A DNA stretch of 64,000 bases from positions 77,815,160 through 77,879,159 of the forward strand of contig OX104130.1 of the NCBI GenBank assembly GCA_944470555.2, read 5' to 3'. This DNA comes from Heterobilharzia americana (Eukaryota > Platyhelminthes > Trematoda > Strigeidida > Schistosomatidae). Shown piece by piece: positions 9,969 through 23,208 of the stretch. A program made the position numbers and the translations under genes. How positions within the stretch are numbered: position 1 is the stretch's first letter; the number at the start of each line of letters is the position of its first letter. Below the pieces are notes generated by a model that was given only the letters and a program-made list of their open reading frames with translations, was not told the DNA's origin and did not search any database.

Positions 9969-12900
9969 TAATTTCGTTGTGCTACTGTGCTCTCTTGTTA
10001 TTATTTACTAACCAATCAGTACTTTTAAGTAGCATATGTCAAGCTTCCAAGAACACTAAAATCTCAGTTGATATAACTGGAGCATTCTAGGCAGTTTTGT
10101 TGCTGGAGTCATTTTCCATTTGGAAATGGGTGGAGGATGCAGTTAATGAGGTTCAGAAAGTACGTAATTGTTGTATTTTACGACTAACACAGGCTAATCA
10201 GACTCACGATGTTCACACAAAAAGCAAAGAATGGGGCCATAGTCGTTTTAAGTACACCACTACTGTATACAAGCGAACTTTCAGCGTGAACCGCGAGTCC
10301 CAGGGTAGGGGTTTGATCAAGAGAGAGTATTTCCTCATATTTATTAGGATGGTTTTTGGTCGGAATTTCTAAATTGTCTATCGGTGTTTCGGTTTCCCCC
10401 ACAAAATGGTTCACAATAATCCCCTTGAGCAGCGAAACTTCAGACATTGTGTTGTAGAATTAGTGAACGGTGGCTCCTTGGGTTCTACGCCTGTCTTATT
10501 TGAATATGTCCTGAGTTTGAAATGGTCACAATTATCTTCCCGCTTCTGAAAAACCTGAAAGGATAGAGACACGATTATTAATTAGTCCGGTCTCAAGGTA
10601 GTATTACTGCATCTGGTCTGGGGAAAGCATGTGATGCTTGGAACTGGCGACTAACAGAGAAGAGGAGGAGAATTTGAAATCCGTTTTACAGCGACGCTCC
10701 TCCATAGATGAATTAATTTGGCATTTCAGGGATGAAAGGAATAAATCTGTCGCGGCAAGAGAAGTGAGAAACATGAAGTTGAAAGTCACGAGAAGCGAGT
10801 TTGCAACTGCCAATGTAATTTTGCTTGGATGGTTGGACACAACCTGAAATATTCAACTTCTTAAGCCTGAATTGAAGCAGAAAGAATTTTATTCGGGAGA
10901 AGGTTATTCCTAGGTGTTGTCGATAGTGTAGTTCTCCTTAAATCAAGTAACAGAGCTGTGTCATAGGCATACGGAAGTAGCCGGGATCGACTTCACTTAT
11001 ATTGCAAACAGAAGAGGGTAAGGTCCCCGTATTATTATTATCAAGTAGATGTCGATTGTTTCAGCTCATCACTACCGATGACTTTGGACTTGGAGGTCCC
11101 GTTAAGGTTAGTATGAAAGAGAAAAGAAGTGAAAAGGGATCGTTTATGGGCACTGAAATGCTTCGTTATTGTTTGCTATTTATTTTCCAAGTTCCACCGG
11201 TATTACGAATTATCCGTAGATTAGATGACTGAACAGAAAATATGCATGGTGCGCAGCATTCATTAGGCATTTTCTTATTGCTAGGAATAACGCTGACAAT
11301 CGTGTTGAAAGTTCACATAGGTAAACGAAAAGTTGTCTTCGGAGATCAAATGTCTCCACCCAGCACCCGACATCGATAGTGTGAACATAGAAAACTGACA
11401 GTTTCTGATCCCTGACGCCTGGTCACCACATAATGAAACCCCCTTCTGCTTTCATGCTTTCGGTCCCGGTATGTACAACGTATGCATAAGGTACACAGCT
11501 AGGAGGCATGAAATCGTCCCAGAAAGAATACCGAAGTTGCTATGGGGAAGACTAAATTTTGCAAGTAGGGTTGCCCGCAGAGATTAGTTCACCTGGTCAC
11601 TCGCCCGAAATCGTTCGTAGCCCACGAAGCAACACAGGATCTCAAAGGAAGTAGAAACAAGTACAAAGAATGTGAAACTAAAGTTTCTTCGTGGAAAATG
11701 ACTACAAAGTTGAAGTTGATCTTTAGTCATGCGAATGCATTAATGGAGCTTCCACAACTTGTCTTTATCCATGCACACACTTGCTCTTGGCACACATACG
11801 AAAGCTTAGTTTCACACATATGTCGCGCTTTCTGGTTACCTACCTGAGTCCCGTAGCCATCGTTGGATATGACCAGGAGTTCCTGATGTGACGCGTCACC
11901 CACCACATCATCAGTCTCATCAGTGAAACCACGCGACCGCATATTTGCCAAACGCAAAGTGTGATATCAAATTGCCGTCACACGCTCGAAAATTTTGGTG
12001 ATGAATTCGCAGCCGATACCACATCTAAGATGAATAAATTATGTAGAAGAATCCTTGACACGCGAAATGAGTTCTGGTCTCCCGATACTATTGTGTAACA
12101 CAGGTCCAAAATGCTTCTCCAGTGGGTCTGCTATGGCTCTGTCACCCTGATATGTCTTCAGTGTCTGAGACGTCCGGAGCCTTGTGACCGAAGTTACGGC
12201 TGTACGAAGACAAACGGGGGCAAAAGGTCCTTACGTACTCCGTTGATGCGTATTTTTACTCAAATTTCGTTAGTGCTTTCATTTGCTTGAGTAGACTGGA
12301 GGGGCTGCTGCTTGTTATTGCATCAAGTGGAATACCATGAATGGTATTGTTTGTACGTACTGCGCTAATGAGTAAGCATATGCAATCGTTGGGATGAAAA
12401 TGTCTGGGTGACACTTGTATCCCTAAGAATGTAGGCCTTGGTACATACCACCTACTTTATGATGTTGAAAGACAGCATAGACGGGGGTGACTTGGATTAA
12501 TGTTACTTTTTGAGATGGAATTGGCAAATGTAGATGAAAAACTAGTCGTAATGAGGTCTTTGTATGCTCTGTTGCTCGGTACCAAGTCAGATTGTTGCTG
12601 AACCAACAGACTGCTGAACATTGCCATCAATACATCCGTTATTTGAGGGACAGGAAGATGGGATTTACGTCGTAATTTACGACATTCGGCTTTTCACGAG
12701 GGTAACTAGTATTTCAAGAACCAGTACAAAACAGTTGAAGGTACCTTTTTCTGCGCATGCAGCATAAAATTAACATTGTCTGAAGTAGAAGCCGCATTGT
12801 TTCGTGCCATTTTTAATCCTCGGCATCACCGGCTTATAATAACACAAGCCCTTTTGGTGTGAATTACGAAGTCTCGCTTTCTTATTAATCCTATGAAAGG

Positions 12901-13980
12901 CGCTTCCAGTCTGAACGTCTACCGACCTAATCCATCTCCTGTTGTTTCCCCTGACGCACCTTATCGATAAACTCCAACCATGTTTGAGTGAGCTGAGCAG
13001 AAACTTCTTGCCAAACAAGAGGTCATAGGCAAATCTTAAGAGAACTGAGAGGTGGTATGTGTGAAAATCACCTTGATTATACTATTTTGCGGCATCCAGC
13101 ATTCCACAATCCGTCTGTAATCTGCATAATGTGAAATTTCACACTTTCAATTTATTGACAAAAATCTGCTGAAGCAGATTCTTACTTGTTGCGCGATAGC
13201 CACGCCTACCCACCAACAGAGAACCACATTATAAATAAAGAAGAGGGCCCCTGACAGAACCAAGGTTTCTATGAGGGAGAGGGGGAAAAAGCACGCAACT
13301 GGAGGGCTTCCAGATGGTGTGGCAGTAAAGACAAATGATTCAACAACCTATGTTGTTAAGTACAGATATTCCTCAAACACCTTAAACGGTAATTTATTTT
13401 GGTGCCCATAGCCTGCTGAAAGAAGCGTCATGGCTCTGGGTTTTGGTTGAGCCACGTCTTGTGACGGAAACACTGCTGGTAAGAGGTGTGGGTTTTACTT
13501 CTCGCCTCTCTGGATAGTCTCGCTTAAGAGTTGACAGGATATCGGGTCATTAACATGCCGAGGTTTAACCGCACACCAGTGGCGAACCAGGTAGTAGGCC
13601 AATTCGCACAGATGCATTTAAAGACGGTAGACTGAAGTGAATAGGCTGCGACATTTACTCGGATGACGTTGTTGAACCGAGGTAATCTACTGGCATCCAA
13701 GCTGCATAGTAGGTGACTGCTCTGAACCACATGTATGAATGGAGTCGTACTAACCAAAGGGGCATAGTCACTGACCTAAACGCATCCCACATTAACCAGG
13801 AGAGGACTGACATCTTCGGAGTCAAGCATCTTCGAGGGTGGCACACACTCCTCGATCCTAGAAGGTACTCGGCTTCAAAGCACAATCAAAGAAACGCTCC
13901 TCAATCCAGGGCGTAAGCCATGGCTTCTAAAATTAGTTTGTACGCATCAGAAAGAGAACGAGGCTAACCTACAGCACTTA
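9969..13980. other. Gene-poor stretch, nothing assigned
   Basis: Only short ORFs (under 95 codons) on both strands, with no recognised motifs, no splice-consistent exon series and no RNA gene. It may be very old repeat sequence. Confidence 0.5.
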
Positions 13981-14139
13981 CCCCCACAAACCAATAGTTG
14001 TCACGCTGTGATATCTCTTAAGTTTCCTAAGTGTGGTACACAAAACAATTCAGTTTGTGCTGAACGAAATGAATGTTGCGCAGAAATGCTGACAATCATG
14101 GAGTGTAGGATTAAACAAGAACAGGCTGTGGCTAAAGGT

Positions 14140-14580
14140 ATAGGGATTTAGAAAAGGCCCAGGAAACATTTAGAGCTGCATTTAACGAAACAACTCTGCC
14201 AACTTTCCGTGGCCGTTATCATCAGATTTACTTAACCAGTCCTGCATTCAAATGGAATCCTACAAATCGCATTCGTCAGTGGGAAATATTGGCACCGAAA
14301 CCTGATGACGAACGCGCACACCCCAAGGTCATGACTGTGATGCGGCCTCACCTTCAAGAATATTGGATGATTCAAACGATGACCGGATAATCTTCAAATT
14401 CGAACTGAGCCTGCTTCAACAAGCCTCCTATATGCCATAAATCACAGCATCTAATGTATAGCATAACATTGTACATAATAGTTATCTCCCATTACCAAAG
14501 TGATCAAACCTGTAAACTGGTTTGTATTCATGTAACCTTTGTCGCATGAAATATATTATTATTATTATTATTATTATTAT
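14140..14580 (+). repeat. Dispersed repeat R1, copy 1, ending in (ATT)n
   Basis: It shares order and wording with 25960-26420: CTTCAAGAATATTGGA near 14353, a TTCGAACTGAGC-type segment, then ACCTGTAAACTGGTTTGTATTCATGTAAC and AATATATTATT. It ends in an ATT microsatellite, a usual LINE or SINE 3' end. No coding sequence was recognised. The left boundary is approximate. Confidence 0.6.
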
Positions 14581-14584
14581 CAAC

Positions 14585-15690
14585 CTTAGTGGGTTGGTAA
14601 GAGTATCTTGAGACTTCTGAGGAGCCGAAAGCAGCTATGAAACTAATTTTTACGAAGTGATGTCAAGCCCTTCCAGATTCCATATTTCAAGGTCAGGAGC
14701 GTTTGTGGGTCCAGAAAAGTTGCCAAAGGTGAATTTCAATCGCCTTTCAATCCTGTCGGAAATGGTCATCCTCCTACACTGTGAAGAGAACTGAAAGTCA
14801 GGATTGAGTCTCATCTCCTCGACCATCGAGTGTTTTGGTGGAGTCTAACCTCTCCAAGGATGGCCGTCTCTTTGACTGCCTCTGTATGGTTTTTGGAGTA
14901 GGAATATTATTACCTTTACTGGCATCACCGAAAATGTCCTGCCAGTGGACCTAGTGGACTTTTCTTTTCAGCTACTGAGCCATTTCAAAACTGGAAAATC
15001 ACATGTTGCTGATGGCCTGCACCAGAGAATACCGCCTACCTTGACAGACACCATTGCCCGAGTGTTTGCCGGAATGCTTGCTGCATCCACCCGTTGGACG
15101 TGGCCCCCAAAACCAGAAAGGTTCTACAATAGAGGCACTACGTAGTCAGAGAAACAGGCATGGGAATATAGCCTTATTAGCCTGGTCAGAATAGTTATTG
15201 AAGCGTTAGGGACGATTATCAGGAATCCAGAGCCGTTCACGTCAAAATCCATGGTCACTCCGCGTCTCCATAAAATGAACTTCACGTAGGCTCGTCTTGA
15301 TTAGCTTAAATCCCCGTAACAGAAGAGAAACGGATGGCGGCAAATGGCAACAAGCCGATAGCAAATCTTGTAATAACCAATTTCAGTGTTGCCTTTGTTT
15401 AGGTCACGCACAGTGGACCGGTGACAGAGCTCCCAGCTTTGGGCATGGCTGGACTAAAACAGGAGACGAAGAATGGGACTGAATGAAACACTTTGTGAGT
15501 GGCGCTTCGTCAGGGGATGGAATTCTTCGAGAAACAACATTTAATTTTCATCCCATGCCTGCTGTATATCGATAAACTAAACATGATTAATTAATTCCTA
15601 CCTACTGTGTAGAGGCTGTTGGCGACGACGATGATAGGCGTGCATTACAAGCGAACCTGAATTTGTCGGTCAGGTATTCCAGGCGTTAGT
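14585..15690. other. Unassigned stretch
   Basis: No family recognised. Short ORFs at 14945-15145 and 15297-15482 lack motifs. Confidence 0.45.
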
Positions 15691-15699
15691 GCCGATTAG

Positions 15700-16495
15700 T
15701 TCTAGAGAATTTACGGCTATGCGTAATGGCCCTTTATGGAGGGTGGCGGGTTTTACAGAGCTCGCAACGGCAACTACAACGAGCAGAAATTAAAATGATC
15801 ACACTACAACTTCATAATCATCGAACTTTATGATTTACTCATTATAAAAGTGACCCAGAAGGCCCGACACTTATCGACAGCAATGCTGTCACGAACAGTA
15901 AAAGCGGCGGACAGGATGTCATGGAAGTCTACTTGGCTCATTCAAACAAGTATGTTGCTTCCAGGTGCCGAAGTTGGAAAAGTGAAGATATTTGGCTCTC
16001 AGTCGTAATATTCAGCAGGGTCATGAATCGTTAATACGAAATGTTATTCACATACATGAATCATACAGTTCTGGAATCACCAACGAATCGCAATAATTAA
16101 ACAATTTGTGCATACATTCCCTCATAAACGTTTCATCATTATCTCGAGCAGAAAGTGCAGACTGTTACAATGTAAGTATTAACTTCAAGCTTTATTCTTC
16201 TTCGAGTGTAGCATGTAATGTAGAGATACAAACCCAGTTTGTTTCGTTGATGCGAAGACGGTAATTTCGCTTGTCCAACTTGTACATTTTCGTATACTTA
16301 TTCTGCTGGGATGTTTCATCATATGAACATGCAGATATTAGATCTTCTAGAGACAGTAAGTGAGGGTTGAGATTACCTTACGTGAGGACAGATGCAATTT
16401 ATATAAAAACTTATTCACACCCGTAAAATGGTATGTGCATGCATATTCAGGGATAAACGTTGTTAGTATTATTATTGTTATTATCATGTAACAGA
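15700..16495 (+). repeat. Dispersed repeat R2, copy 1
   Basis: Parallel to 18720-19490. Shared landmarks are the GCAGAAAT start region, CTCATTATAAAAGTGACC (15838 versus 18855), GGCTGTCACG-like text, TTGGCTYTCAGTC, and the end ATGTTTCATYATATGAACATGCAG followed by AAAATGGTRTGTGC and an ATT-rich tail. The two copies differ by many substitutions, so both are old. There is no ORF. Confidence 0.7.
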
Positions 16496-16859
16496 TGTTA
16501 TGCCAGCGCGTAAGTCACAAGAAATTAGATTCCAGGGTTGTATGGAGCTATAACTTGAAGACGCCTGTACATCGTATAGAAGCCTGAGGGAGCCCACCGG
16601 GTACCTTTGTCTCTTCGTGCAGCATGCAAATCCTTTGATGAAGAAATTTTCGGGATGTTGAGCCTCACTTTTGTTCCACCCATCTCAGATCCTGAACCCG
16701 AACGGACAGTCTTCGGGTCTCAAAAGGTGTTAAGGTAGCCCAGTGTGTTCAGACACCTGGTACTAACTTACTGACTGATTTATCTGACATATCCTGTGAT
16801 GAACGTCAAAAGCGACCAGATCTTGTAACGATAATAAGGGTATATTCACTATGGTTGTT

Positions 16860-17115
16860 TTGATATCATACCTCCGTTGATTGGACCGAATCGATAGGTC
16901 TCTATTAGCATATGGGCCTTTTTGGGGACACCCGGACACCACCTGTGCTCTAATTATGGAAATGATGGACGGTGGGTAGCAGTGGAACCCAGGATGGGCA
17001 TTTCGTCCTATTTGGGACCCGTCAGATCGATGTACCCACCTCTCAGAGGGTGATGTTATCCCCTCCGGAATTTGGACTCCAGAGCGATCGCTTTAAACGA
17101 CAGAGCGTTACCTAG
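16860..17115 (-). mobile_element. SM-alpha-like SINE with hammerhead sequence
   Basis: Read on the minus strand, it has a tRNA-like head (17060-17115), a CATCACCCTCTGAGAGGTGGG linker, the hammerhead region (16983-17038) and a tail with TCCCCAAAAAGGCCCATATGC. SM-alpha elements are pol III-type SINEs of schistosomes whose RNA contains a self-cleaving hammerhead. A second tail-like piece (GTTAGCATATGGGCTTCCGTGCGGG) lies at 17200-17255. Confidence 0.75.
16983..17038 (-). ncRNA. Hammerhead ribozyme-like core
   Basis: The minus strand reads CTGACGGG, stem II GTCC-CAAATA-GGAC, then GAAA and a very short stem III ATGC/CCAT before CCTGGGTTCC. The GAAA is intact, but the conserved CUGANGA box ends in GG instead of GA. 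Cleavage is therefore doubtful. Confidence 0.7.
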
Positions 17116-17279
17116 CAAACCATCGAGCCACGATAGCTGCCTCTTGTGCTACAGGTACAGTACTGGTGTAATTTTTCCATTTTATGCTACCATTGGCTGG
17201 ACCTAACTGATTGGTCACCGTTAGCATATGGGCTTCCGTGCGGGTGTCCCGATGTTACCCGCTTTCTACCTGACTAGCC

Positions 17280-18420
17280 ACTATTGGGGTGGATTAAGTC
17301 TTTCCCCAGTAATCGCACTCAAGTGGTGAACGTAGATTCACACACTTCAAAACCGAGGCCAATCACTTCTGGTGTTGTTCAAGGCAGTGTATTAGGCCCC
17401 CTTCTCTTTACTTTATACGTCATTGACATATGCAGCTGCCTTACATACGGCAAACCATTCTTGTTTGCTGATGACCAAAAAGTTGCATACACATTCACCC
17501 GTGATCGTTTATCCCACTTTCAAGCACTAACACGAAGGGAGCTCGATATAATATCCGCATGGTCTACTGCTTGGAAACTTCAGTTCAATATGGGCAAATG
17601 TGGTTGGATATGTTTTGGTGCTACATCGGTGGACATCCAACTACATCTTCAGTCTACGAAATTACCTGTTCTTAAAAGTGTGTGTGGCCTCGGACTAAGA
17701 TATTTTAAGGGACCTCACATTTTATGAACAGGTAGCATCACAGACTCGCAAATATAGGATCTTGATGGGCTGCATGGTTCGTAACTTCCACTTCAAAGAA
17801 TTCAAGTTGCTACTCCACAAAACTTGCGTACGTTCACTGTTAGAACACTGTCCATTTATACTGAGTGGTATCCGCATGAAAGACAAACAGGGTGTCCAAA
17901 GGTGCTTCACAGCTAGATTGTTGGGACACGATTGCAAACAAGACCACAGCTCCAGATATAGAACACTAAGTCTAGAAACACTTTGGATGAGACAACTCAA
18001 AATTAACCTGACACTCTATATATATATTATTATTATTATTATTGCTCTTCTCCAATGTGTTGCATAAAAACACGTTTACAGCCAGTGGTGAGTTTCAGTT
18101 CAAGCACAACAGTTGTTACGATCTGCGCAACCACGCCCATAGCGTCAAAATGAAGTCGTTTATGTCCTGCTTGCGCACAAACTTCTTTGCCGTCAAATTC
18201 TCTCAGTTGTGGAACAGACTTCCAGCTGAAGTGAAGGCCTCCAAATCAACCTCCGAATTTGGTCGGTTAATGGTTGACTTCTTACCATCTGGTGGCTTTT
18301 CCGGCTTGTCGAATACACCAACAGTCTCTCTCATGACGCCTCGTACACTCGGCTCTCTTAATGTATAATGAGAGCCACCACACCCACACTGACCTTTCAT
18401 ACGAAGTGTTGAGGAGACTT
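17280..18420 (+). pseudogene. CR1-like LINE, 5'-truncated RT fragment
   Basis: Starts within the RT palm: QGSVLGPLLFTLYVIDIC at about 17390-17440, then PFLFADDQKVAYTF with an intact FADD. The thumb (LLEHCPFILSGIR) follows around 17840-17880 in another frame. A C-terminal segment (YDLRNHAHSV, LWNRLPAEVKAS, STSEFGRL) runs at 18115-18270. The ORF is interrupted near 17725 and again near 18005-18060, where a TA/ATT microsatellite intervenes. It belongs to the same broad family as the long elements at 20.6-25 and 26.9-31.4 kb. Confidence 0.8.
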
Positions 18421-18719
18421 TCATGAGTTATCACCTCAAACTAACGGCGTATTTTGCCCCACCCAACACGGTAATCAAAGACAGAAATCCTACACCACAT
18501 AACAGCATAAAATTTATATTTTTAAATACTCTATAGAATAGGGATATGCAATGAAAGCCATAGCAAGCGAAGTCAAGTAGTTAGAAACACGAACATAGAA
18601 AACAGTCTCCTTGTTGAAATTCTTGCTTTCCCCGCTCGCTGCTTCGTCTGTTTTCTTCTAGTTGTAGAAGAATAATTCATTTCAAAACTTTGGCTTTGTT
18701 GCCATCGAGAATTGATTAC

Positions 18720-19490
18720 ACAAGGAACAGACCATGGCTGGAACTACCCTTCATGGAGGGTAACCAGTTTTACTACGTTCAGAATACCTAACTACAACAA
18801 GCAGAAATAAAAATATTTACTGGACTACAACTTCGTAATTATTAAAATCTAGGATAAACTCATTATAAAAGTGACCAGCAAAGTCCAACACTTAACAACT
18901 GCGAGGCTGTCACGACCCGTGAAAACGAAGGACAACGTGTTCTGGAAGCCCATCTGGCGCATTCAAGCAAGTCTATTGCTTCTGGATGCTGGAGTTGGAG
19001 AAGCGAAGACATTTGGCTTTCAGTCATAGTATTCATCAAGATTATGAATCTTTGTTGTGGAATGGTGTTGACATGGATGAATTATACAGTCCTGGAATCT
19101 TCAATGGAGTACAACATACAAACAGTTTATAAAATTTTCATCATTATCTGAAGCAAAAGTACAAACTGATACAATGGAAGTATTAGCTTCAAGCTTAATT
19201 TTTCGCCAGGTAACACCTGTGGTGTGTAGATACAAACCTGGTTCTTTTTGTGAATGCAAAGACAATACTTCCACTTGTTCAACTTTTTAATTTTCTGCAC
19301 ACTTATTCTGTTGGGATGTTTCATTATATGAACATGCAGCACTTATATCTTCTGGTAACAACATGCAGGGACTCAGACTACCTTCCATGACGATGAATGT
19401 AATTTGTATATAAACTTGTTCATACCTGTAAAAATGGTGTATGCCTGTATGTTAAGGAATAAATATTATCATTATTATCATAGATAGTGA
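18720..19490 (+). repeat. Dispersed repeat R2, copy 2
   Basis: Second copy of the repeat at 15700-16495, in the same orientation. It ends in TAAGGAATAAATATTATCATTATTATCA. No coding content was seen. Confidence 0.7.
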
Positions 19491-19505
19491 TGGTGGATAG
19501 TGGCT

Positions 19506-19566
19506 AGCAGCGGAATCCAGGATACGCATTTCGTCCCATTTAGGACTCGTTAGCTGGATGTGCATG
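19506..19566 (-). ncRNA. Hammerhead ribozyme-like core
   Basis: The minus strand reads CATCCAGCTAACGAG, stem II GTCC-TAAATG-GGAC, GAAA, stem III ATGC/GTAT, then CCTGGATTCC. Helix I (CCAG/CTGG) and GAAA are intact. The single core change is CTAA for CUGA. Confidence 0.7.
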
Positions 19567-19583
19567 ATTCCTAGTGAGTGAAG

Positions 19584-19646
19584 CGGGTACATCCAGCTGA
19601 CCAGTCCCAATTAGGACGGAGTGTGCATCCTGGATTCCATCACCGG
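19584..19646 (+). ncRNA. Decayed hammerhead-like sequence
   Basis: ACATCCAGCTGACCAG, stem II GTCC-CAATTA-GGAC, then GGAG in place of GAAA, then GCATCCTGGATTCC. Two core changes make activity unlikely. Confidence 0.6.
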
Positions 19647-19669
19647 ACGCTATCCATCAGTACGATAAT

Positions 19670-20590
19670 GACATATATTTTGAATAATGAATTGTAGAGG
19701 CACATGCCACTTTACAGACCATATCCAAATGTTATTTCCTCACTGAAGCTGGAAAGGTTTAAAAAACAAATCATCGTACCATACAAAGTCTTCCGGGGTA
19801 AACAATTGTTTCAATACTGTCGGCCACAAATATTTGGTGAAATCGATATCGTCAAACGGAAGCAGCCAAAATTAATGCTGGTATAATCCCTTGGTGTCCT
19901 GACCGTGGTTGGTGTAAGAGTATGTTACATATCAGGTATTGAGAACAAATACATCTGGAGATGTGTCAGTATTCAATAAACTTGTATCATTCGCAGATAG
20001 CAAGTAAAACTGGAGTTGAATACCGAGATGGACGGCGGGGGAATTTTGGGCCTGGTATTGTATAGTGTCGTTCAGAGCGTAGCGATTGCGTAACAGTAAT
20101 AATTCACTTTATTCCAAACAACTTATGGTACAATTTGGAATTTTCAGCGTAATATATATTGCAATAACAACAACATATAAGTATATACGTACTACTTTGC
20201 AGCCTTTCGAGTTGCTTCATTACGAACCTGACGTAACCTCTCGCTTCCCTCGTGTTCAAGGAAATTCTGCCCGTTTCTGTTGCTTCTGGTTGCTATCTGC
20301 CTCCTGGAAAATGCTGAATCTCTTGAGGGTGTGCATACCTCCCTCCAAATTCTGCAAGCCTCAGACCACAGGTAACAGAAAGTAGCCCTGAACCTGTCTT
20401 TCAAACGTTGAAGTTACCTATATCCATCTTGACTTCAAGGTAGCAGACAGTCGGGTTGTCACCCACTTATTGAAAAGTACTTATAAGCTAGCAAGGAAAA
20501 TTATTGTTATTGCCCAACCCACGACTCTGTTGAAGTTAACTGATATCTAATATCTGTTATCATTCGACTCGTTGACTGTTTGTCTAACAT
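19670..20590. other. Unassigned stretch
   Basis: Short ORFs only (up to 99 codons at 20086-20385), with no recognised motif. Confidence 0.4.
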
Positions 20591-20849
20591 AACAGCATTA
20601 TTTATATTTTTTTTAACGCTTTTTGCTTGCTTTTCTGAGAATGAAAACAAGTGTCAGTAGCCTCCGTAGAAATAAGAGCATCAGCTGGAAAAGGGTAAAA
20701 CTATGTGATCCATCACCTAAAATTAAAAGTCCCACCAGCGATTGCCGTCCGTCCCTTAAGTTACCAGACCTTATGACTGACGTCTACAGTGATATTAATA
20801 AAGTTAGGTCCGATGTTCTAGAAATCTGAAAATTAGTTGAAAATATACA

Positions 20850-21308
20850 GTGCAAAATGGAATGTCTCCCCCTCTGATGGATTTGTTAGACCCCAAAAGT
20901 GACTTCCCACCTGATAGTTTAACGAAATGCCAGAGATTAGCTGACTTTGTGGCCAGTGAGGTAAGCAACCGAATGCGATCCTCCTACAATTCAGTAGTCT
21001 TCAACATCCCTGACAACTCCCTCCTGGAGCGAGTTAGGACTGATTGTTTACAAGCATGCGGCTTGGCTGACTCAGCTTGTAATGTTCGTCGCCTAGGGAA
21101 AAGAACAATAGGGTTCCCATGTCCTGTTCTGTTTCAGTTTAACTCGCCGCACAATGCAAAACACTTATCTGACTCTCAGAGAATTATAGCATCTACAACA
21201 CCTAACTTCTTGTCAGCGTCGCACACGGAAATTCCGTGGTGGACTGACTCCTCAAGTTTCGCTAAAACCACGAGATACCAAGAGTGGAATGCAGTCAACG
21301 TGTTGTGA
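20850..21308 (+). pseudogene. ORF1-like protein of LINE C
   Basis: About 150 codons. Readable phrases: KCQRLADFVASEVSNRM, VVFNIPD, CNVRRLGKR and CPVLFQFNSPHNAKHL. The same layout (VSDTISLDVV, CPVLFKFTTSYVAKRF) appears in element D at 27150-27460. This supports an RNA-binding ORF1 protein of CR1-type elements rather than a host gene. The frame continues brokenly to about 21960. Confidence 0.6.
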
Positions 21309-22439
21309 GGGTGGCAAGCTAACTAGAACTTCACTGATCGTTACACCCTTAGTTATCAGTGAAGGACTTATACATACAACAGGGAGCATAAGAAATGCTG
21401 ACTCCATACCGCCAGCAGGCAATAATATAATATCCATAGACCTAGATGACAACACAAATCTTAGTGATGAACCACAGGGATCGCAAGTCACTCAGTCCGC
21501 TCATACTGCACAGGTAGACCAGTCTGCGCAACCCACCTCTTCGGCTTTGCTGCTGAATGCATTATCCTCAAGAGAAACGTCTTGGAAATCTAGACGTTTT
21601 AACAAGAAACAACGCTACCCGGCAAAGTTAAGAACCCCCAATCTCCTGGTGGCATATAGCGCCATGAATCTCTCCCAAGTTGGTTCATTCCCATACAAAG
21701 ATAATCATAAAAGCACTCCTTGCCCAGAAACAGGAAATAAGACGATCTCATCCGGCCATAATAAAGTTCAGCTGTTCAGTTGTGGGAGCGCGAGTAAAGC
21801 GCACCACCACAGACGACCCAAGCCACTTAAACTGGGGAATGAGGTTTCGAGAAATAATGACAGGGTTTTTCGTCACATCCCACCGTGCAGTTTCCGTCTA
21901 CCCAGGAATATAACCCCAGCGCACCACCAGCGTGCTCTAGCTCACGACCTAATGTGAATAAACCCAAAACTATCACCTTGAGCGTTCGGAATAAGAGACC
22001 CTATACCCAGCCTAGCTATGACATCAAAGCTAGCCTAAGCAACACCTGTCCAGCGTTCTACGAAGAATCTACGCCCTGGAACCCCCCGGAAAACCCACCT
22101 TTTTTGGGCTTCACAAAATAATAGCACCTTCAGCCATGCAGATGATGACATATTCGGGTCAACTGCTATCAGCTTTAGCCAGCAGCCAATTCAGTGGCGG
22201 AAATACTGTAGTGACACCCCCGCATCCCCCAGGCCAGTAAATGGTCGGCCATCGTCTGAGGCAACAATGGGTAGTCCGGCATGCAACGCTAAGGAACTTG
22301 CCTTTATCCAGACATTTCCCACCCCACATCCCGTTGACTGAAATAATGACCATGAAAGAACGCTTTTATCCCATCTCGTTAAGGATCTAAGTCTTTTTAT
22401 AGCCCCGTCAGAATTCTCTGTTCTTCTGTTTAACTCACG

Positions 22440-23208
22440 TTCAATTTGCAATAAGCTAAATTATCTAAAATCTCTAGCTCACTTGATCAAACCATGTCGA
22501 ATTTTAATAACTGAAACTTGGTGTACGTCAGATACCTCAAACCTCAGTCTCGTCTATGTTCCCTCTGATTTTTCATCTTCGAATGCCTTCCCTTTTGGTT
22601 GGAACCTATTAGATGATGCAGTATTCGTGAGTATGAACAATCGCCAACATTACAAAATTACCGTTGTTTGCCTATATACGTCACCGCGTGCTGGGCCTGC
22701 CGTTGACGAACATATCAACGAAATATCCAAGCTGCTATCATCCCTACCAACTTGTACAGTAGTAGGTGGTGAGTTTAATATGCCGGGTATCATACGAGAG
22801 ACACTGCAAGGACCATCTGGTTTCAAGCCATTCATTCAAACCTCAGAAACCAATGGATGGGTTCAAGTTGTTAACAGCTGTGCTCGAAGATATAATATAC
22901 TTGACATGATTTTTTAAACAATGGACCACCATTCACCATGCATACTAGCGCCGAATTCCCTGGAAAGTCACCACAAGTTTGTGGCCCGTCAACTCTTTGC
23001 GCCACGAGGGTGCACTCCCACAGTACTGAGGCCTACAACACTCGTTGGCAGAAGTTCTGCTGACGTCGATCAGCCAAGCTCACTATACTTGATACGCTGT
23101 CTAGACTGGGACGAGTTCTCTTCATCCGATGATCTGAACAACTCTCTTGCAAACTTCTATCTCAGTTTAAACACTTGTCTCAACTCCGTAGCCCCAGAGA
23201 AAACATAA
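22440..23208 (+). pseudogene. Endonuclease domain of LINE C
   Basis: Motifs in order: LITETWCTS (about 22504-22530), VVCLYTSPRAGP (about 22668-22700) and VVGGEFNMPGI (about 22760-22792; the usual GDFN is GEFN). The Asp-to-Glu change is at a metal-site motif. A stop at 22917 breaks it from the rest (DHHSPC region after 22921). Confidence 0.75.

Larger units (their letters stand above)
19490..19665. mobile_element. Inverted pair of SM-alpha hammerhead units
   Basis: A minus-strand unit (19506-19566) and a plus-strand unit (19584-19646) face each other and share the flanking GGATAGTGGCTAGCAG / ATCACCGGACGCTATCC-like ends. The tRNA-like heads are missing. Confidence 0.7.

Noticed and set aside
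10097..11232. Short plus-strand ORFs as exons of a host gene
   Set aside because: Phases and splice sites do not form a series, and the translations show no recognisable domain.
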